From assembly GCA_035295125.1 (NCBI GenBank), contig DATGJP010000043.1, forward strand, positions 92,672 through 156,671: 64,000 nucleotides of DNA. Reading direction: 5' to 3'. Shown here piece after piece: positions 1 through 8,935 of the stretch. Every line of letters starts with the position of its first letter. The first letter of the stretch is position 1. Origin of the DNA: JAICMB01 sp035295125. Its GTDB lineage: Bacteria > Acidobacteriota > Terriglobia > Bryobacterales > Bryobacteraceae. Under the pieces are notes generated by a model that saw only the letters and a program-made list of their open reading frames with translations, made no database searches and was not told where the DNA came from. The position numbers and the translations under genes were made by a program.

Positions 1-770
1 CGTGCGCGTTCCTGCCAGTCAGGATTGTTGGCGTCGACTTCGCACAAACACTCCGCGTCGAGCCCGACGGCAATCAACATCGCCCGTGCCCAGAAGCGAA
101 ACTCCGCCGACCGGGAAACGATGGAGACGATCGCGTTTGCTGCCGGGCGTGTCTGGGTTTCGAGCGACCCCCGAACCGACCGTAGCCGCAGCGTCAATAA
201 CGGCGTGCTGCGTGGCAGCCGGCCGCGCAAACTCATCGCTCGCGTCGGCAGTGCCGCCACCAGGCAGCCGCCGCCGTCGTCGGTGACCCCAGAAATCGCG
301 GCTGGCGCGATTCCCTCGATCGGGATACGCAAGGATTCCCCAATTTCCGCCAGCAGGATTTCGCGCATTGCGGGATCCGGCTCTACGATCGCAATTCGCG
401 AGAATTCGCGCGGCAGGATCAGATGCTCCAGCCGCTGTAACACCGCCTCGGGATCGTAACCCTTCATGCGTGCAGCTCGCAACAGGTCGGCGAGCATGAC
501 ATCCAGTTCGCCGGCCTCGCCGGGCGAGGTAGGCATCGACCGAACGTACAGTCCGCTGCCGCGCCGCAACTCCAGCCACCCCCGATCCAGGAGATCGTGG
601 TAAGCCGCGCTCACCGTATTTGAGTGGATGTGGTAGCGGCGTGCGAGAGCGCGAATGCTCGGCAGTTTCTGCCCCGCGGTCAGGTCCTCACTCAAAATGG
701 CAAGCATCACCTGCCGCGCCAGTTGCTCGCGAATGGGAAGAGTGCCGGTTTTCGTGATCCAGAATTTCAC
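1..770 (-). CDS. GntR-family transcriptional regulator (YtrA-like), partial
   Basis: Open frame running off the left edge, 256 codons visible. The first 75 residues read as a GntR winged helix: the start VKFWITKTGTLPIREQLARQ, then a segment containing LPSIRALARRYHIHSNTVSAA, then an RRGSGLYVR wing. The remainder (about 180 residues) has an alanine- and arginine-rich effector-type region that I cannot assign. The GTG start at 770 lies 2 bases after the stop of the upstream peptidoglycan-binding gene, so the two are probably cotranscribed. Regulators of this subfamily usually control a neighbouring ABC transporter or envelope gene; the target here may lie left of the window. The start is inferred from the helix alignment and the tight spacing; no strong ribosome binding site is seen. 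Confidence 0.8.
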   Translation of the reverse strand, partial: MKFWITKTGTLPIREQLARQVMLAILSEDLTAGQKLPSIRALARRYHIHSNTVSAAYHDLLDRGWLELRRGSGLYVRSMPTSPGEAGELDVMLADLLRAARMKGYDPEAVLQRLEHLILPREFSRIAIVEPDPAMREILLAEIGESLRIPIEGIAPAAISGVTDDGGGCLVAALPTRAMSLRGRLPRSTPLLTLRLRSVRGSLETQTRPAANAIVSIVSRSAEFRFWARAMLIAVGLDAECLCEVDANNPDWQERA

Positions 771-772
771 CT

Positions 773-1666
773 CTACGCCGCCGGATCGGCCCAGGTGGAG
801 ACGTTCTCATCGATATTGATCGTGACGGCTCCGAATGTGCGATTGACGCTCGCCGGGCATTGCCAGAGGTTCGCAAAAGAAACGCCGACGTCGGTGGGTT
901 TACTGGTCCCGACATCGAACTGCGACGTGACGCCGCCCACGACCCAAAATCGGGGCTGAATAGCCGCATGCCCAGCCAGGCCGGAAAGTACGGCACCGCG
1001 GACGTTATCGGCATTGAACTTATGGCAGTAAACAGCGGGCCGGTAAGGAGTCGCGGCAACGATCGAAACCCACGCATCGATGTAGGCTGCGAGCGCCGGT
1101 GAAAACGTGTCGGTCCGCTCAATATCCAGGTAAACGAACGCGCCGGGCGGGAAACCTTCCGAGGTCATTTTGCCGGCTGCATCGGCGCCGTCGGCGTTGC
1201 CTTGGGCGTTTGTGAGGATACTCGAGGAGCAGGGCGAGACACCGGCAACCTGCTGGCCGACGTAGACGGGCAACAACTTCCAACCCATGGCGAGGAGCGC
1301 GGAACGCCGCCCCATCCAGGAGGAATTGCGATGGCACGGCGCAACCAGGTAATACGCCACGAAGCCGTAGGGAGAAGACTGCTTCCAGGTGTTCATCTTT
1401 TGGTCGCCGGGATAAATGGAAGTGTCAAATCCGGCAAATGCCTGGCCCGTACTTGATGGGCTGGTTTCACTGAGGGCGTCTACGGTGAGAGATCCCACAA
1501 TTCCATCCGGCTGCAGCCCCTTTGCAGTCTGGAATGCGATGACCGCAGCCTGTGTGCCCGGTCCGAAATCCCCATCGGTGCTACCCGGATCGAACCCCAA
1601 TTCGCGTAATCGATCCTGCAAAGCAGAGACGGACGGCCCGGTACTTCCCAGCTTCAAGACGGACAT
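773..1666 (-). CDS. Peptidoglycan-binding protein with DUF1906 (glycoside-hydrolase-like) domain
   Basis: A 297-residue protein. Residues about 3-60 form a peptidoglycan-binding type 1 domain (LKLGSTGPSVSALQDRL, then DGDFGPGTQAAVIAFQ). From about residue 75 (FAGFDTSIYPGD) to the end is a DUF1906-like domain, a TIM-barrel fold related to GH25-type hydrolases, with a strand ending in VYLDIE where an acidic active-site pair would sit. It is probably a cell-wall-binding or lytic protein, but no signal peptide is obvious at this start. I chose ATG 1666 because a longer frame would run through the divergent promoter and into the neighbouring gene. A TATAAT box at 1683-1688 (minus strand) lies about 17 bases upstream. 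The stop is 2 bases before the GntR gene. Confidence 0.8.
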   Translation of the reverse strand: MSVLKLGSTGPSVSALQDRLRELGFDPGSTDGDFGPGTQAAVIAFQTAKGLQPDGIVGSLTVDALSETSPSSTGQAFAGFDTSIYPGDQKMNTWKQSSPYGFVAYYLVAPCHRNSSWMGRRSALLAMGWKLLPVYVGQQVAGVSPCSSSILTNAQGNADGADAAGKMTSEGFPPGAFVYLDIERTDTFSPALAAYIDAWVSIVAATPYRPAVYCHKFNADNVRGAVLSGLAGHAAIQPRFWVVGGVTSQFDVGTSKPTDVGVSFANLWQCPASVNRTFGAVTINIDENVSTWADPAA

Positions 1667-1676
1667 TTTTGTGAAT

Positions 1677-1712
1677 ATTGGAATTATACAGCGGCGAAGT
1701 ATACTGCGAGTG
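1677..1712. promoter_or_regulatory. Back-to-back divergent promoters
   Basis: On the minus strand TATAAT (1688 to 1683) precedes the peptidoglycan-binding gene. On the plus strand TATACT (1700-1705) precedes the serine hydrolase and ends 6 bases before its GTG. The two -10 boxes lie so close that the -35 regions must overlap, so polymerase probably binds in only one direction at a time. The assignment rests on consensus matching only. Confidence 0.5.
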
Positions 1713-2848
1713 TGTCTTCCATGGATCATTCGCGACGAAACTTCATCAGAAGCGCGCTGCTGGCGGCGGCTGCCCCGATTCCCTCGCTCGCCGCGCCCGC
1801 TACTCCCACACCTGCCGAACGCAATGCGATGGAGGGCGTCGCCACTGCATTCATGAAGGAACATTCCGTGCCAGGCCTATCGTTGGCTGTAGCGCGGCAT
1901 GGTGAACTCGTTTACGAAGAGGCGTTCGGTTTCGCCGACCGGGATCGCCGTGAGAAACTGACGCCCTCGAACCTGTTCCGCATCGCCAGCGTTTCGAAAC
2001 CGTTCACATCGGTTGGGATCTTCCTGCTCATCGAGCAGGGAAAGCTCCAACTCGATAACCTCGTGTTCGGACCGGGTGGACTATTGCGTGGCGATTTTGG
2101 CGAACCGCCGTACAAGCAATACGTGGGGCAGATCCGTTTGCGGCATCTGCTCACGCACACCTGCGGCGGATGGCAGAACGACGGTAGCGATCCTATGTTC
2201 CGAAATCCGGAAATGAATCATAAACAGCTCATCACGTGGGCCCTCGCCAACGTGCCGCTCAAGAACCCGCCCGGCGAGCATTATGCCTACTCAAATTTCG
2301 GCTACTGCATACTTGGGCGCGTGATCGAGAAAGCGACTGGGCAGCCTTATGAGAAGTACATCCGGCAGGCGGTTTTCGAACGGTGCGACATTCGAGACAT
2401 GCGTATCGGCGGAAACACGCGTGCCGACCGGGCCGTTCAGGAGGTCATTTACTACGGTCAGGGCGGGCAGAACCCGTACGACATGAATGTGCGCCGCATG
2501 GATTCGCACGGCGGCTGGTTGGCGACGGCGGCCGACCTGGTCCGTTTCGCGGTACACGTGGACGGTTTTCCAACGACTCCCGATATTCTCAAGCCGGCGT
2601 CGATTCGGGAGATGACAACGGCTTCCGAGGCAAACCCGGGATACGCGAAAGGTTGGGCTGTGAACAAATTCAACAACTGGTGGCACGGGGGAAGCCTGCC
2701 CGGGACCACCACGATTATGGTCAGAACTGCCAGCGGATACTGCTGGTCGGCGCTGGCGAATTCGCGCGAATCGGGCGGGGATACCGGCGGCGCCGTGGAT
2801 CGGATGATGTGGGAGCTGGTCCGACAGGTGAAAAGCTGGGATGCATAG
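1712..2848 (+). CDS. Serine hydrolase, class C beta-lactamase/DD-peptidase family, Tat-exported
   Basis: A 378-residue protein with a twin-arginine signal at the N-terminus (HSRRNFIRSALLAAAA). It carries the three motifs of the beta-lactamase/penicillin-binding serine hydrolase fold: SVSK at residues 93-96 (nucleophile S93, base K96), YSN at 193-195, and HGG at 325-327. The family covers class C beta-lactamases, DD-carboxypeptidases and esterases; nothing here separates these activities, and no resistance role should be assumed. GTG 1712 sits 7 bases after a TATACT box, so the message could be leaderless; ATG 1721 is the alternative start and keeps the whole Tat signal. The gene is followed directly by a dispersed repeat. 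Confidence 0.88.
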   Translation: MSSMDHSRRNFIRSALLAAAAPIPSLAAPATPTPAERNAMEGVATAFMKEHSVPGLSLAVARHGELVYEEAFGFADRDRREKLTPSNLFRIASVSKPFTSVGIFLLIEQGKLQLDNLVFGPGGLLRGDFGEPPYKQYVGQIRLRHLLTHTCGGWQNDGSDPMFRNPEMNHKQLITWALANVPLKNPPGEHYAYSNFGYCILGRVIEKATGQPYEKYIRQAVFERCDIRDMRIGGNTRADRAVQEVIYYGQGGQNPYDMNVRRMDSHGGWLATAADLVRFAVHVDGFPTTPDILKPASIREMTTASEANPGYAKGWAVNKFNNWWHGGSLPGTTTIMVRTASGYCWSALANSRESGGDTGGAVDRMMWELVRQVKSWDA

Positions 2849-2919
2849 ACTAGCAGCAGCCCGTGGCAGAAGTCGGGCAGGCTGACACCCTGGCTCGCAA
2901 CCTGTCGAGTCACAAAGCG
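2849..2919 (+). repeat. Dispersed intergenic repeat, copy A (inverse of 34083-34157)
   Basis: Starts directly after the TAG stop of the serine hydrolase with CTAGCAG. It contains TGGCAGAAGTCGGGCAGGCT and GCAACCTGT near its end. The reverse complement of 34083-34157 carries the same blocks in the same order, with about 12 extra bases in the middle that complete a GGGCAGGC...GCCTGCCC palindrome. Confidence 0.75.
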
Positions 2920-2949
2920 TGGCGCAGGCGGGTTCGCCGTCCATCCGGC

Positions 2950-5622
2950 TCAGTCTTGGCGCAATGCCTTGATCGGATCCACGCGAGCGGCTCGGGCGGC
3001 TGGAAGGTATGCCGCAAGTAGTGCAACCGATCCCAGCAGCAAAGTCGCGGCAGCAATTACCCAAGGGTCGTGCGCATCGACTCCGTATAGAAGCGACCTG
3101 GCGAGTCGGGTTAGGGCGAAAGACGCCGGCAGTGCGATGGCCACTCCCAGCGCGATCAGCACGGCGGCCTCCGATAACATTCCCCGCAGCATCAACGCGC
3201 GACCCGCACCGAGGGCCATGCGTATCCCGATCTCGCGAGTGCGGCGATTGACGAGATACGACATAACTCCGTATAACCCGATGGCCGCGAGGGCCGCCGC
3301 CAGCATTCCAAAAAATCCGGAGAGCTGCGAGATGATCCGTTGCGTGAAGATAGACTCGTCGATCTGCTGGTCCATCGTTTTCACCGCGAAGATGGGAAGA
3401 TCGGGATCGGCCTCGTGGACCGTCTCACGAATTGAAGACACCAGGTTCTCAGGAGACTCATGAGTCCGGATGTAGAAAGTCATCCCTTCGGAAGGCCCAC
3501 GTTGCCAGTAGGGGCAAAAGATGAAGGGCCTCCCTCGATCCATCAAGCTGTCGTAGCGGCTGTCTCTGACCAGGCCGACAATCTCTACCGGGGTGGACTT
3601 CGCGCCCCGAAAAGTAAAGATCTTTCCGATCGGATTGTGATTATCGAAATACATGCGCGCAAAGGCTTCGTTAACCACTGCGACCTGGGGCGCCCGGGCT
3701 CCGTCACCGGCGTTGAACTCGCGGCCGGCGAGCAGCGGAGTTCCGATGATTGAAAAATATCCTGGACCTACGGGATCCACATCTGGCGTTACGTCGTTAT
3801 CTTTGGCTTCGCGGCCAGGAACTTCAACCGAGGCCATCCAGTTCGATCCTGAGAGGAGGGCGATGTTCGCCAGAGTCGCGGCGCTGACTCCGGGGAGGCT
3901 GGCCATCCGTTCGTTCAACTGCGTGTACAGCGCGGCGCTGCGGCGGCCATCGTAACCGTTGAGTGCTGGATTTATCGCAAAAGAGAGCAGGTGATCGGTG
4001 CGGAAGCCGGGATTGATGGCTTTGAAATTCTGCATGCTGCGCATGAATAGTCCCGCTCCGATCAGGAGCAGCCAGGAGAGCGCTACCTGAACAACCACAA
4101 GCGCTTTCCGGGCCCGGACGTCTCCGCCTGCCAGACTCGCGGTCTGCTGCTTGAGTGCCGAGGCGACGTCGGACCGCGACCACTGCAAGGCTGGAATGGA
4201 GCCAAACAGGATCGCGCAGACAGCAGACACGATTGTGGTGAATGCCAGGATGCGCAAATCCGGAGTGGTTGATATTGCTTCGGTAACACCGCTGAATGGA
4301 AGCATACTGAGTAGCGGCGTACCGGCCCAAGCCGCCAGTGCGATTCCAAGAACTGCTCCGCCGGCCGAAAGCATCGCGCTTTCCACAAGTACCTGCCGAA
4401 CGATGTCTCCGCGCCCTGCTCCCAAAGCCAAGCGGATGGAAATCTCGCGCGTCCGTCCCGCAGCCCGCGCAAGCATTAAATTCGCGACATTCGCGCAGGC
4501 AATCAGAAGGACGAATGCCACCAAACCCATCAGGATAAAAAGGGGTACTTCGAACAAATCACGCAGGGCCGAGAGGCCGCTACTGGCGGGTACGAGAGAA
4601 ATGTGGCGGTTCAGGAAACGTTGACGAGTCTGAGCCGACGACGCTGCAAGTTCTTTCAACTCGGCCTCGAGAATCGGGTGCAGGAATGCATTCAGCGCCG
4701 GTTCGGCCGCGGCAGGAGTCGAGCCGGGTTTCAACCGGCCGACGATGTTGAGCCAACTACTGCGGCGGTTTTCCAGCGTTGAACGGCCTGGTAACATTTG
4801 CGATTCCATGGACACAGGCACGTACAAGGCAGGCGCATCGCCGACGCTGAATCCATTGAATCCAGGCTGCGCCACACCGATCACAGTCATTGGCTGGCCG
4901 TTCACAATCAGCCGTTGGTTCAACACGCTGTGGTCGGCGCCCAATTGCCGGACCCAGAAGGAATACCCCAAGACCGCGACAGGCGATGCTCCAGGGCTGC
5001 CATCGTCGGCCGGCGAGATCGGTCGGCCCAGAATTGTCTTCACGCCCAGAACATCAAAGAAATTGCCGCTGACGAGATTGGTTTGGACATAAACAGTGTG
5101 GCCGTTCGCCGACAAACTGGCCGATGTTGCAAACCATGCAATGACTCCCGCCAACCCAGGTCCATGGTCACGGAAATCCCGGTACATCGGATCTGAGAAC
5201 GAATAATCAGAGTCGTAGGACGCCAACACACTGCCCGCCCGCGGGCCGCCGTCTTTGAAAAAGACAAGTTCGCCGGGGTCTTTAACGGGAAGGCTCCGCA
5301 GGATCACACGGTCGAGAAGCGTAAAGATGGCGGTGTTTGCGCCAATGCCAAGCGCGAGCGACGACACAGCAGCGAACATTACTCCCGGGTTGCGCTTCAT
5401 GGCACGAAAGGCATACCGAACATTTGCCGCAAGCTGTTCCACCCAGGTCCATGTCCAGACGGTTCGACTTTCCTCGGCGACTCGCGTCAGACTACCTACA
5501 TCCGAACGCTTGCCCTCTGCTTCGGCGAGAGCCGCGAGCGATTCCAACTCGTCGCGCATGTCCTGTTCCAGAGCCGAGCGCCGCCGCGGGAGAAGGGATT
5601 TGAGCTTCAAGAGGAGACTCAT
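2950..5622 (-). CDS. ADOP-family ABC transporter permease (MacB/FtsX type)
   Basis: An 890-residue membrane protein built like the acidobacterial duplicated orphan permeases. It has a short N-terminal helix with ALEQDMRDELESLAALAEAE, a first transmembrane segment at about 80-103 (LALGIGANTAIFTLLD), a MacB-like periplasmic domain, an FtsX core with CANVANLMLARAAGRTREI, then a second periplasmic domain and FtsX core ending in RAARVDPIKALRQD. No ATPase gene is adjacent, which is usual for the family. The ATG at 5622 overlaps the stop of the padR-like gene by the four bases ATGA, so translation is coupled. A longer frame upstream would overlap the regulator and was not used. Substrate unknown; such permeases may export peptides, lipids or antimicrobials. 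Confidence 0.9.
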   Translation of the reverse strand: MSLLLKLKSLLPRRRSALEQDMRDELESLAALAEAEGKRSDVGSLTRVAEESRTVWTWTWVEQLAANVRYAFRAMKRNPGVMFAAVSSLALGIGANTAIFTLLDRVILRSLPVKDPGELVFFKDGGPRAGSVLASYDSDYSFSDPMYRDFRDHGPGLAGVIAWFATSASLSANGHTVYVQTNLVSGNFFDVLGVKTILGRPISPADDGSPGASPVAVLGYSFWVRQLGADHSVLNQRLIVNGQPMTVIGVAQPGFNGFSVGDAPALYVPVSMESQMLPGRSTLENRRSSWLNIVGRLKPGSTPAAAEPALNAFLHPILEAELKELAASSAQTRQRFLNRHISLVPASSGLSALRDLFEVPLFILMGLVAFVLLIACANVANLMLARAAGRTREISIRLALGAGRGDIVRQVLVESAMLSAGGAVLGIALAAWAGTPLLSMLPFSGVTEAISTTPDLRILAFTTIVSAVCAILFGSIPALQWSRSDVASALKQQTASLAGGDVRARKALVVVQVALSWLLLIGAGLFMRSMQNFKAINPGFRTDHLLSFAINPALNGYDGRRSAALYTQLNERMASLPGVSAATLANIALLSGSNWMASVEVPGREAKDNDVTPDVDPVGPGYFSIIGTPLLAGREFNAGDGARAPQVAVVNEAFARMYFDNHNPIGKIFTFRGAKSTPVEIVGLVRDSRYDSLMDRGRPFIFCPYWQRGPSEGMTFYIRTHESPENLVSSIRETVHEADPDLPIFAVKTMDQQIDESIFTQRIISQLSGFFGMLAAALAAIGLYGVMSYLVNRRTREIGIRMALGAGRALMLRGMLSEAAVLIALGVAIALPASFALTRLARSLLYGVDAHDPWVIAAATLLLGSVALLAAYLPAARAARVDPIKALRQD

Positions 5623-5954
5623 CTTTTGGCTCCTTCGACGGACGGGCCCATGATCTGCGAGACCGCGGAAACAAACTCCTCCCATTTGGAATGCTCCCGC
5701 TGAAGCTGTTTCCGGCCCTGCGGCGTGAGGCGGTAATACTTCGCTTTGCGATTGCTCTCGGATACCTCCCATTTCGCCGAGACCCATCCCTTCGCCTCGA
5801 GGCGCTTCAAGGCCGGATACAGGGATCCGAACTCGATGTCGAGCACATCGTTCGAATTGGAACGAATCGCTTTGGAGATACCGTAACCGTGCAGGGGTGA
5901 GAGGACCAGGGTCCGGAGCACCAGCATTTCGAGCGTTCCTTGCAGGACGTCCAT
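5619..5954 (-). CDS. PadR-family transcriptional regulator
   Basis: A 111-residue regulator starting MDVLQGTLEMLVLRTLVLSP, with the PadR winged helix (LHGYGISKAIR, then FGSLYPALKRLEAKGWV, YYRLTPQGRKQL). It directly precedes and overlaps an ADOP permease, the standard pairing in which the regulator represses its own operon until a ligand binds. The start at 5954 was preferred to an upstream extension because it matches the usual family N-terminus and follows the palindromic promoter region. The ligand is unknown. Confidence 0.92.
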   Translation of the reverse strand: MDVLQGTLEMLVLRTLVLSPLHGYGISKAIRSNSNDVLDIEFGSLYPALKRLEAKGWVSAKWEVSESNRKAKYYRLTPQGRKQLQREHSKWEEFVSAVSQIMGPSVEGAKR

Positions 5955-5970
5955 ATAAAGATAATCTATA

Positions 5971-5985
5971 TAAAGACAGTCTTTA
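5971..5985. promoter_or_regulatory. Candidate PadR operator
   Basis: A perfect palindrome with 7-base arms and one central base, TAAAGACAGTCTTTA, 17 bases upstream of the padR-like start within an AT-rich stretch containing two TATAAAGA copies. PadR proteins bind AT-rich palindromes, so autoregulation is likely. Not proven by sequence. Confidence 0.55.
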
Positions 5986-5997
5986 AAAGCAAGACGT

Positions 5998-6160
5998 GGG
6001 TGAAGCAGGCGGTTCGAAGTGTCGACAGAATTCGCCCGGATTGGGACGACGAAAGTGAAGTGAAAACAATGGTGGCCCGGCGGTTCAGGTTTCAACTGTG
6101 CGTTCCCGCAGAGCTCCAAAGGCAGGCGAAACCGCCTGCTTCACCCTTCCACAGCGTGCC
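5998..6160. repeat. Palindromic intergenic repeat, copy 1
   Basis: Between the padR-like and oxidoreductase genes. A 17-base perfect inverted repeat links 5998-6014 (GGGTGAAGCAGGCGGTT) and 6130-6146. The segment from about 6055 to 6160 matches 35460-35559 in the same orientation, sharing GTGAAAACAA, GCGTTCCC, AAAGGCAGGCG and CCGCCTGCT, and ending CACCCTTCCACA. Confidence 0.7.
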
Positions 6161-6169
6161 TGGCCACGA

Positions 6170-6188
6170 GTGGGTTGAGCCAACCCAC
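6170..6188. terminator. Hairpin downstream of the oxidoreductase gene
   Basis: An 8-base-pair perfect stem, GTGGGTTG with CAACCCAC around an AGC loop, lies 16 bases past the minus-strand stop at 6205. There is no clear U-tract, so it may be a terminator or an RNA-stabilising structure. Confidence 0.35.
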
Positions 6189-6204
6189 CCTACCAGCAGC
6201 CTGG

Positions 6205-7230
6205 TTATGCCTTCACCAACGCCTTCCCGATATTCTCGCCGCTGAGCATGCCGATGAACGCCTTGGGAGTGTTTTCAAACCCCTCGACGACGTGCTCGTG
6301 GTACTTCAGCTTCCCTTCCTTCAACCACTGCGCCATTTGAGGGATGCCTTCGTGATACCGGTCCATAAACTGGAACACCAGAAAGCCTTCGGCCTTAGCC
6401 TGTTTCACCAGGAGCGTGGTGAACGGGCGGGGGCCAAGGTCGGGTTTCGTCAGGTTGTACTGAGAGATCTGGCCACAAATCGAGATGCGCGCACGCGTGT
6501 TGATCAAAGACATCACAGCATCGGTTATCGGTCCGCCGACGTTATCGAAATAGCAGTCAATGCCGTTCGGGCAGAGTTCCTTGAGCTTCGCGGCATACTC
6601 GGTCGTCGTTTTGTAGTTGAATGCGCCATCGAACCCTAATTCGTCGGTGAGGTGCTTCACCTTGTCGTCCCCGCCGGCGATGCCGATGGCTCTGCAACCC
6701 TTGATTTTCGCGATTTGCCCGACGAGCGAGCCGACTGCTCCGGCGGCTCCGGACACGACCACCGTCTCGCCCTCCTTGGGCTTGCAGATATCGAGGAACC
6801 CAAAGTACGCCGTCATCCCGGGCATACCCAGAACTCCCAAGGCGGTAGAAACCGGCGCCAGATTCGGATCAAGCTTGCGCAACCCGGTGCCGTCGGAAAT
6901 CGCGTGGGTCTGCCATCCCCACATGCCATTCACAACGTCCCCGGCCTGAAACTTGGGATGATTGGACGCAATGACTTCCCCGACGGTGCCGCCCTCGATC
7001 ACGCCGCCGATCGGGACCGGCTCGGCATAAGACCTGACGCCGCTAATCCGGCCCCGCATGTAGGGATCCACCGACAGGTACAACGTTTTCAGCAGCAGTT
7101 CGCCTTCGCCCAGAGCACGTAATGGGGCCTCGACGAGCTGGAAGTCAGAATCTTTGGGCATGCCCACGGGACGTGCGGCAAGCGTGATTTGATGGTTAAC
7201 AGACGGGATCGCGGAAGGGCTGGTTGCCAT
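6205..7230 (-). CDS. NADP-dependent oxidoreductase, zinc-free MDR family (CurA/prostaglandin reductase-like)
   Basis: A 341-residue protein of the medium-chain reductase superfamily. The N-terminal domain has LSVDPYMRGRISG, typical of the leukotriene B4 dehydrogenase/curcumin reductase branch. The Rossmann fold begins GETVVVSGAAGAVGSLVGQ, and the cysteine zinc ligands of alcohol dehydrogenases are absent. These enzymes reduce the C=C bond of alpha,beta-unsaturated aldehydes and ketones with NADPH, in the cytoplasm. Length is normal. It lies 33 bases downstream of two secreted-protein genes on the same strand and may be cotranscribed, although a functional link is not apparent. Confidence 0.9.
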   Translation of the reverse strand: MATSPSAIPSVNHQITLAARPVGMPKDSDFQLVEAPLRALGEGELLLKTLYLSVDPYMRGRISGVRSYAEPVPIGGVIEGGTVGEVIASNHPKFQAGDVVNGMWGWQTHAISDGTGLRKLDPNLAPVSTALGVLGMPGMTAYFGFLDICKPKEGETVVVSGAAGAVGSLVGQIAKIKGCRAIGIAGGDDKVKHLTDELGFDGAFNYKTTTEYAAKLKELCPNGIDCYFDNVGGPITDAVMSLINTRARISICGQISQYNLTKPDLGPRPFTTLLVKQAKAEGFLVFQFMDRYHEGIPQMAQWLKEGKLKYHEHVVEGFENTPKAFIGMLSGENIGKALVKA

Positions 7231-7263
7231 AGCATCAACAGTTGTATCATGCGCGGCCGGATC

Positions 7264-8244
7264 CTATTGAAAGTCGATGAGCAGCGGCGAGCCCGAAACC
7301 CAGGCGGCGGTCAGTTGGAGCACTGCTTTCCCTCTTCCGATTGGCACATCCATGGGCACGCGAATGTTGATCTGGTACGCATCTATCGCGCCGGGATAGC
7401 CGACCGCGCCAAGCAATTCGGCCGGTTCTCCATCGACGCTCACCAACACCGGTGAGTTGACCGGGGCGGGCGGGTCTGCCGGATATTGTGTGCCGGGATC
7501 GACGCCGGTGACAGGTCCAAGCCCGGTCGCATAGACTATGAGAACTTCGCCCGGCGATGCAGGATTGGACGGGGTCACCACGGTGTAGTCGAGGTGAGTG
7601 ACGGCTGGTCCATCGTCCGTAACCACGACCTGCGGAACAAACATCGGGATGATCTGAACATAAAACGAAATAGCTGATCCGCCGATCGTACGCCGGTTGG
7701 AGGGGTTCTCAGCCACCGATGCAATGCGGCCGGGTCCGTTCATCACGTTCACCTGCCCGCGCGCGCCCAGGTACGCGCCCGTTCCTCCGACAATGGCACA
7801 GTTCCCCTTCCCGCTCGAAGGCGCCCCCGGGGGCGCCGGCCCTCCGCTCAACCCCATGCTCAGGATGGTCCCGATAGCTGTACCATCAGTCTTCAGGATC
7901 TCGAAGGCCTGCTCTCGAAGCGCCGCGCGTGTGATGTCGGTGATCGCTGCTGAGCCGTAAGGCGTCGGACTCGCCTGAATGCCGCGCGATCTCCCCACGT
8001 ATGTTCCTTTCACGGCTTGGCCGTTCACCGCGACGATATCGCCGATAATCGTCGCGGTCCCAAAGTTCTTGGGCGTCACTCCGACGGTAGCGTTGGGACT
8101 ACTTGCGAACTGTTGAGGATCACTGATGTCGACTTGGTACTCGACCACATTCGCAACATCGATCTTGAGAGTCGCCGTGAATGTTTGCGACAGCAGCAGT
8201 TTCGACGTCAATACAGCTGCCAGAATGACGGTTCTTGAAAGCAT
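7264..8244 (-). CDS. Secreted protein with Solibacter-type C-terminal domain
   Basis: A 326-residue protein with an N-terminal signal peptide (MLSRTVILAAVLTSKLLLSQ). The central part has no family I recognise, though IVGGTGAYLGARGQ resembles allene-oxide-cyclase-like or dirigent-like barrels. Residues about 235-326 match the C-terminal domain repeatedly seen in Solibacter exported proteins: SPGEVLIVYATGLGPVTG, then VLVSVDGEPAELLGAVGYPG and YQINIRVPMDVPIG. This domain is the clearest lineage marker in the window. The start lies 11 bases after the stop of the upstream secreted protein, suggesting an operon. Function unknown. Confidence 0.8.
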   Translation of the reverse strand: MLSRTVILAAVLTSKLLLSQTFTATLKIDVANVVEYQVDISDPQQFASSPNATVGVTPKNFGTATIIGDIVAVNGQAVKGTYVGRSRGIQASPTPYGSAAITDITRAALREQAFEILKTDGTAIGTILSMGLSGGPAPPGAPSSGKGNCAIVGGTGAYLGARGQVNVMNGPGRIASVAENPSNRRTIGGSAISFYVQIIPMFVPQVVVTDDGPAVTHLDYTVVTPSNPASPGEVLIVYATGLGPVTGVDPGTQYPADPPAPVNSPVLVSVDGEPAELLGAVGYPGAIDAYQINIRVPMDVPIGRGKAVLQLTAAWVSGSPLLIDFQ

Positions 8245-8255
8245 GGCTCTACAAG

Positions 8256-8804
8256 TTATTCCGACCCCGTCGCCGAGCGAATCACGCCATGCAAGTCCGT
8301 GGTACCGAAATGTTTCACCGCATCGCCCTGCAATGTCATAGCCATGTTTGAGTAGGTCACGCTGTTCCCGCCGGTGATCGTAATGACGACGTTGGAGTCC
8401 CCGCCAAAGGGCGCAGGGAAAGCTCCGTTACTGGTGATTGTCACTGCCCCCGTGACTTGAAATCCGCCGGTGGACAGCGCTGTGACGGTGGCATCCAGGA
8501 CGGTAATGTGATGCGTATGGGCATTGCGATTCGTGGGGTTATTCAGATCGCCACCTCCGTTTTGCATGACGCCCAGATCGGAGCGGACCATGTTCACAGC
8601 CGCCGAAAAGTCTGCTTTGCCTGAGTTTCCTCTTACCGTCATAGTCCAGGTGCCGCGAACCTCCCATGGACCCGAAGTACCGTCGGCGGCAGTATAGTCG
8701 CTCAAGGTGCCGGAAAACTTCATATGCTTCGGGACCTGGGCCGTCGCGCTAGCGCCTAGCGCCAACATCAGCATCGGGATGATGCGTAAAGCATTCTTAG
8801 TCAT
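8256..8804 (-). CDS. Secreted protein of unknown function
   Basis: A 182-residue protein with a clear signal peptide (MTKNALRIIPMLMLALGASATAQ) and a strong GGAGG ribosome binding site before ATG 8804. The mature part is rich in threonine, glycine and beta-strand-forming residues (WEVRGTWTMTVRGNSGKADF, HTHHITVLDATVT), pointing to a small beta-structured secreted domain. It resembles its downstream neighbour in size class and export, and the 11-base gap suggests cotranscription. I do not recognise the family. Confidence 0.75.
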   Translation of the reverse strand: MTKNALRIIPMLMLALGASATAQVPKHMKFSGTLSDYTAADGTSGPWEVRGTWTMTVRGNSGKADFSAAVNMVRSDLGVMQNGGGDLNNPTNRNAHTHHITVLDATVTALSTGGFQVTGAVTITSNGAFPAPFGGDSNVVITITGGNSVTYSNMAMTLQGDAVKHFGTTDLHGVIRSATGSE

Positions 8805-8935
8805 GAAAGACCTCCAAATTGAAATTTGCTACCGAACCAGTCGGTGCCTTCATTTGGGAATAGCGCCGGCTTGAGGCCAAAACTGTAACGTCCTTACAAG
8901 AATGTTCACCGTTGTATACTGAGCATCAACCTGTG

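Noticed and set aside
1712..2848. Antibiotic resistance beta-lactamase
   Set aside because: The SxxK, YxN and HxG motifs are shared by many esterases and peptidases of the family; resistance cannot be inferred.
8912..8935. TTG start for the sigma factor
   Set aside because: It overlaps the TATACT -10 box, so the codon would lie upstream of the transcription start.
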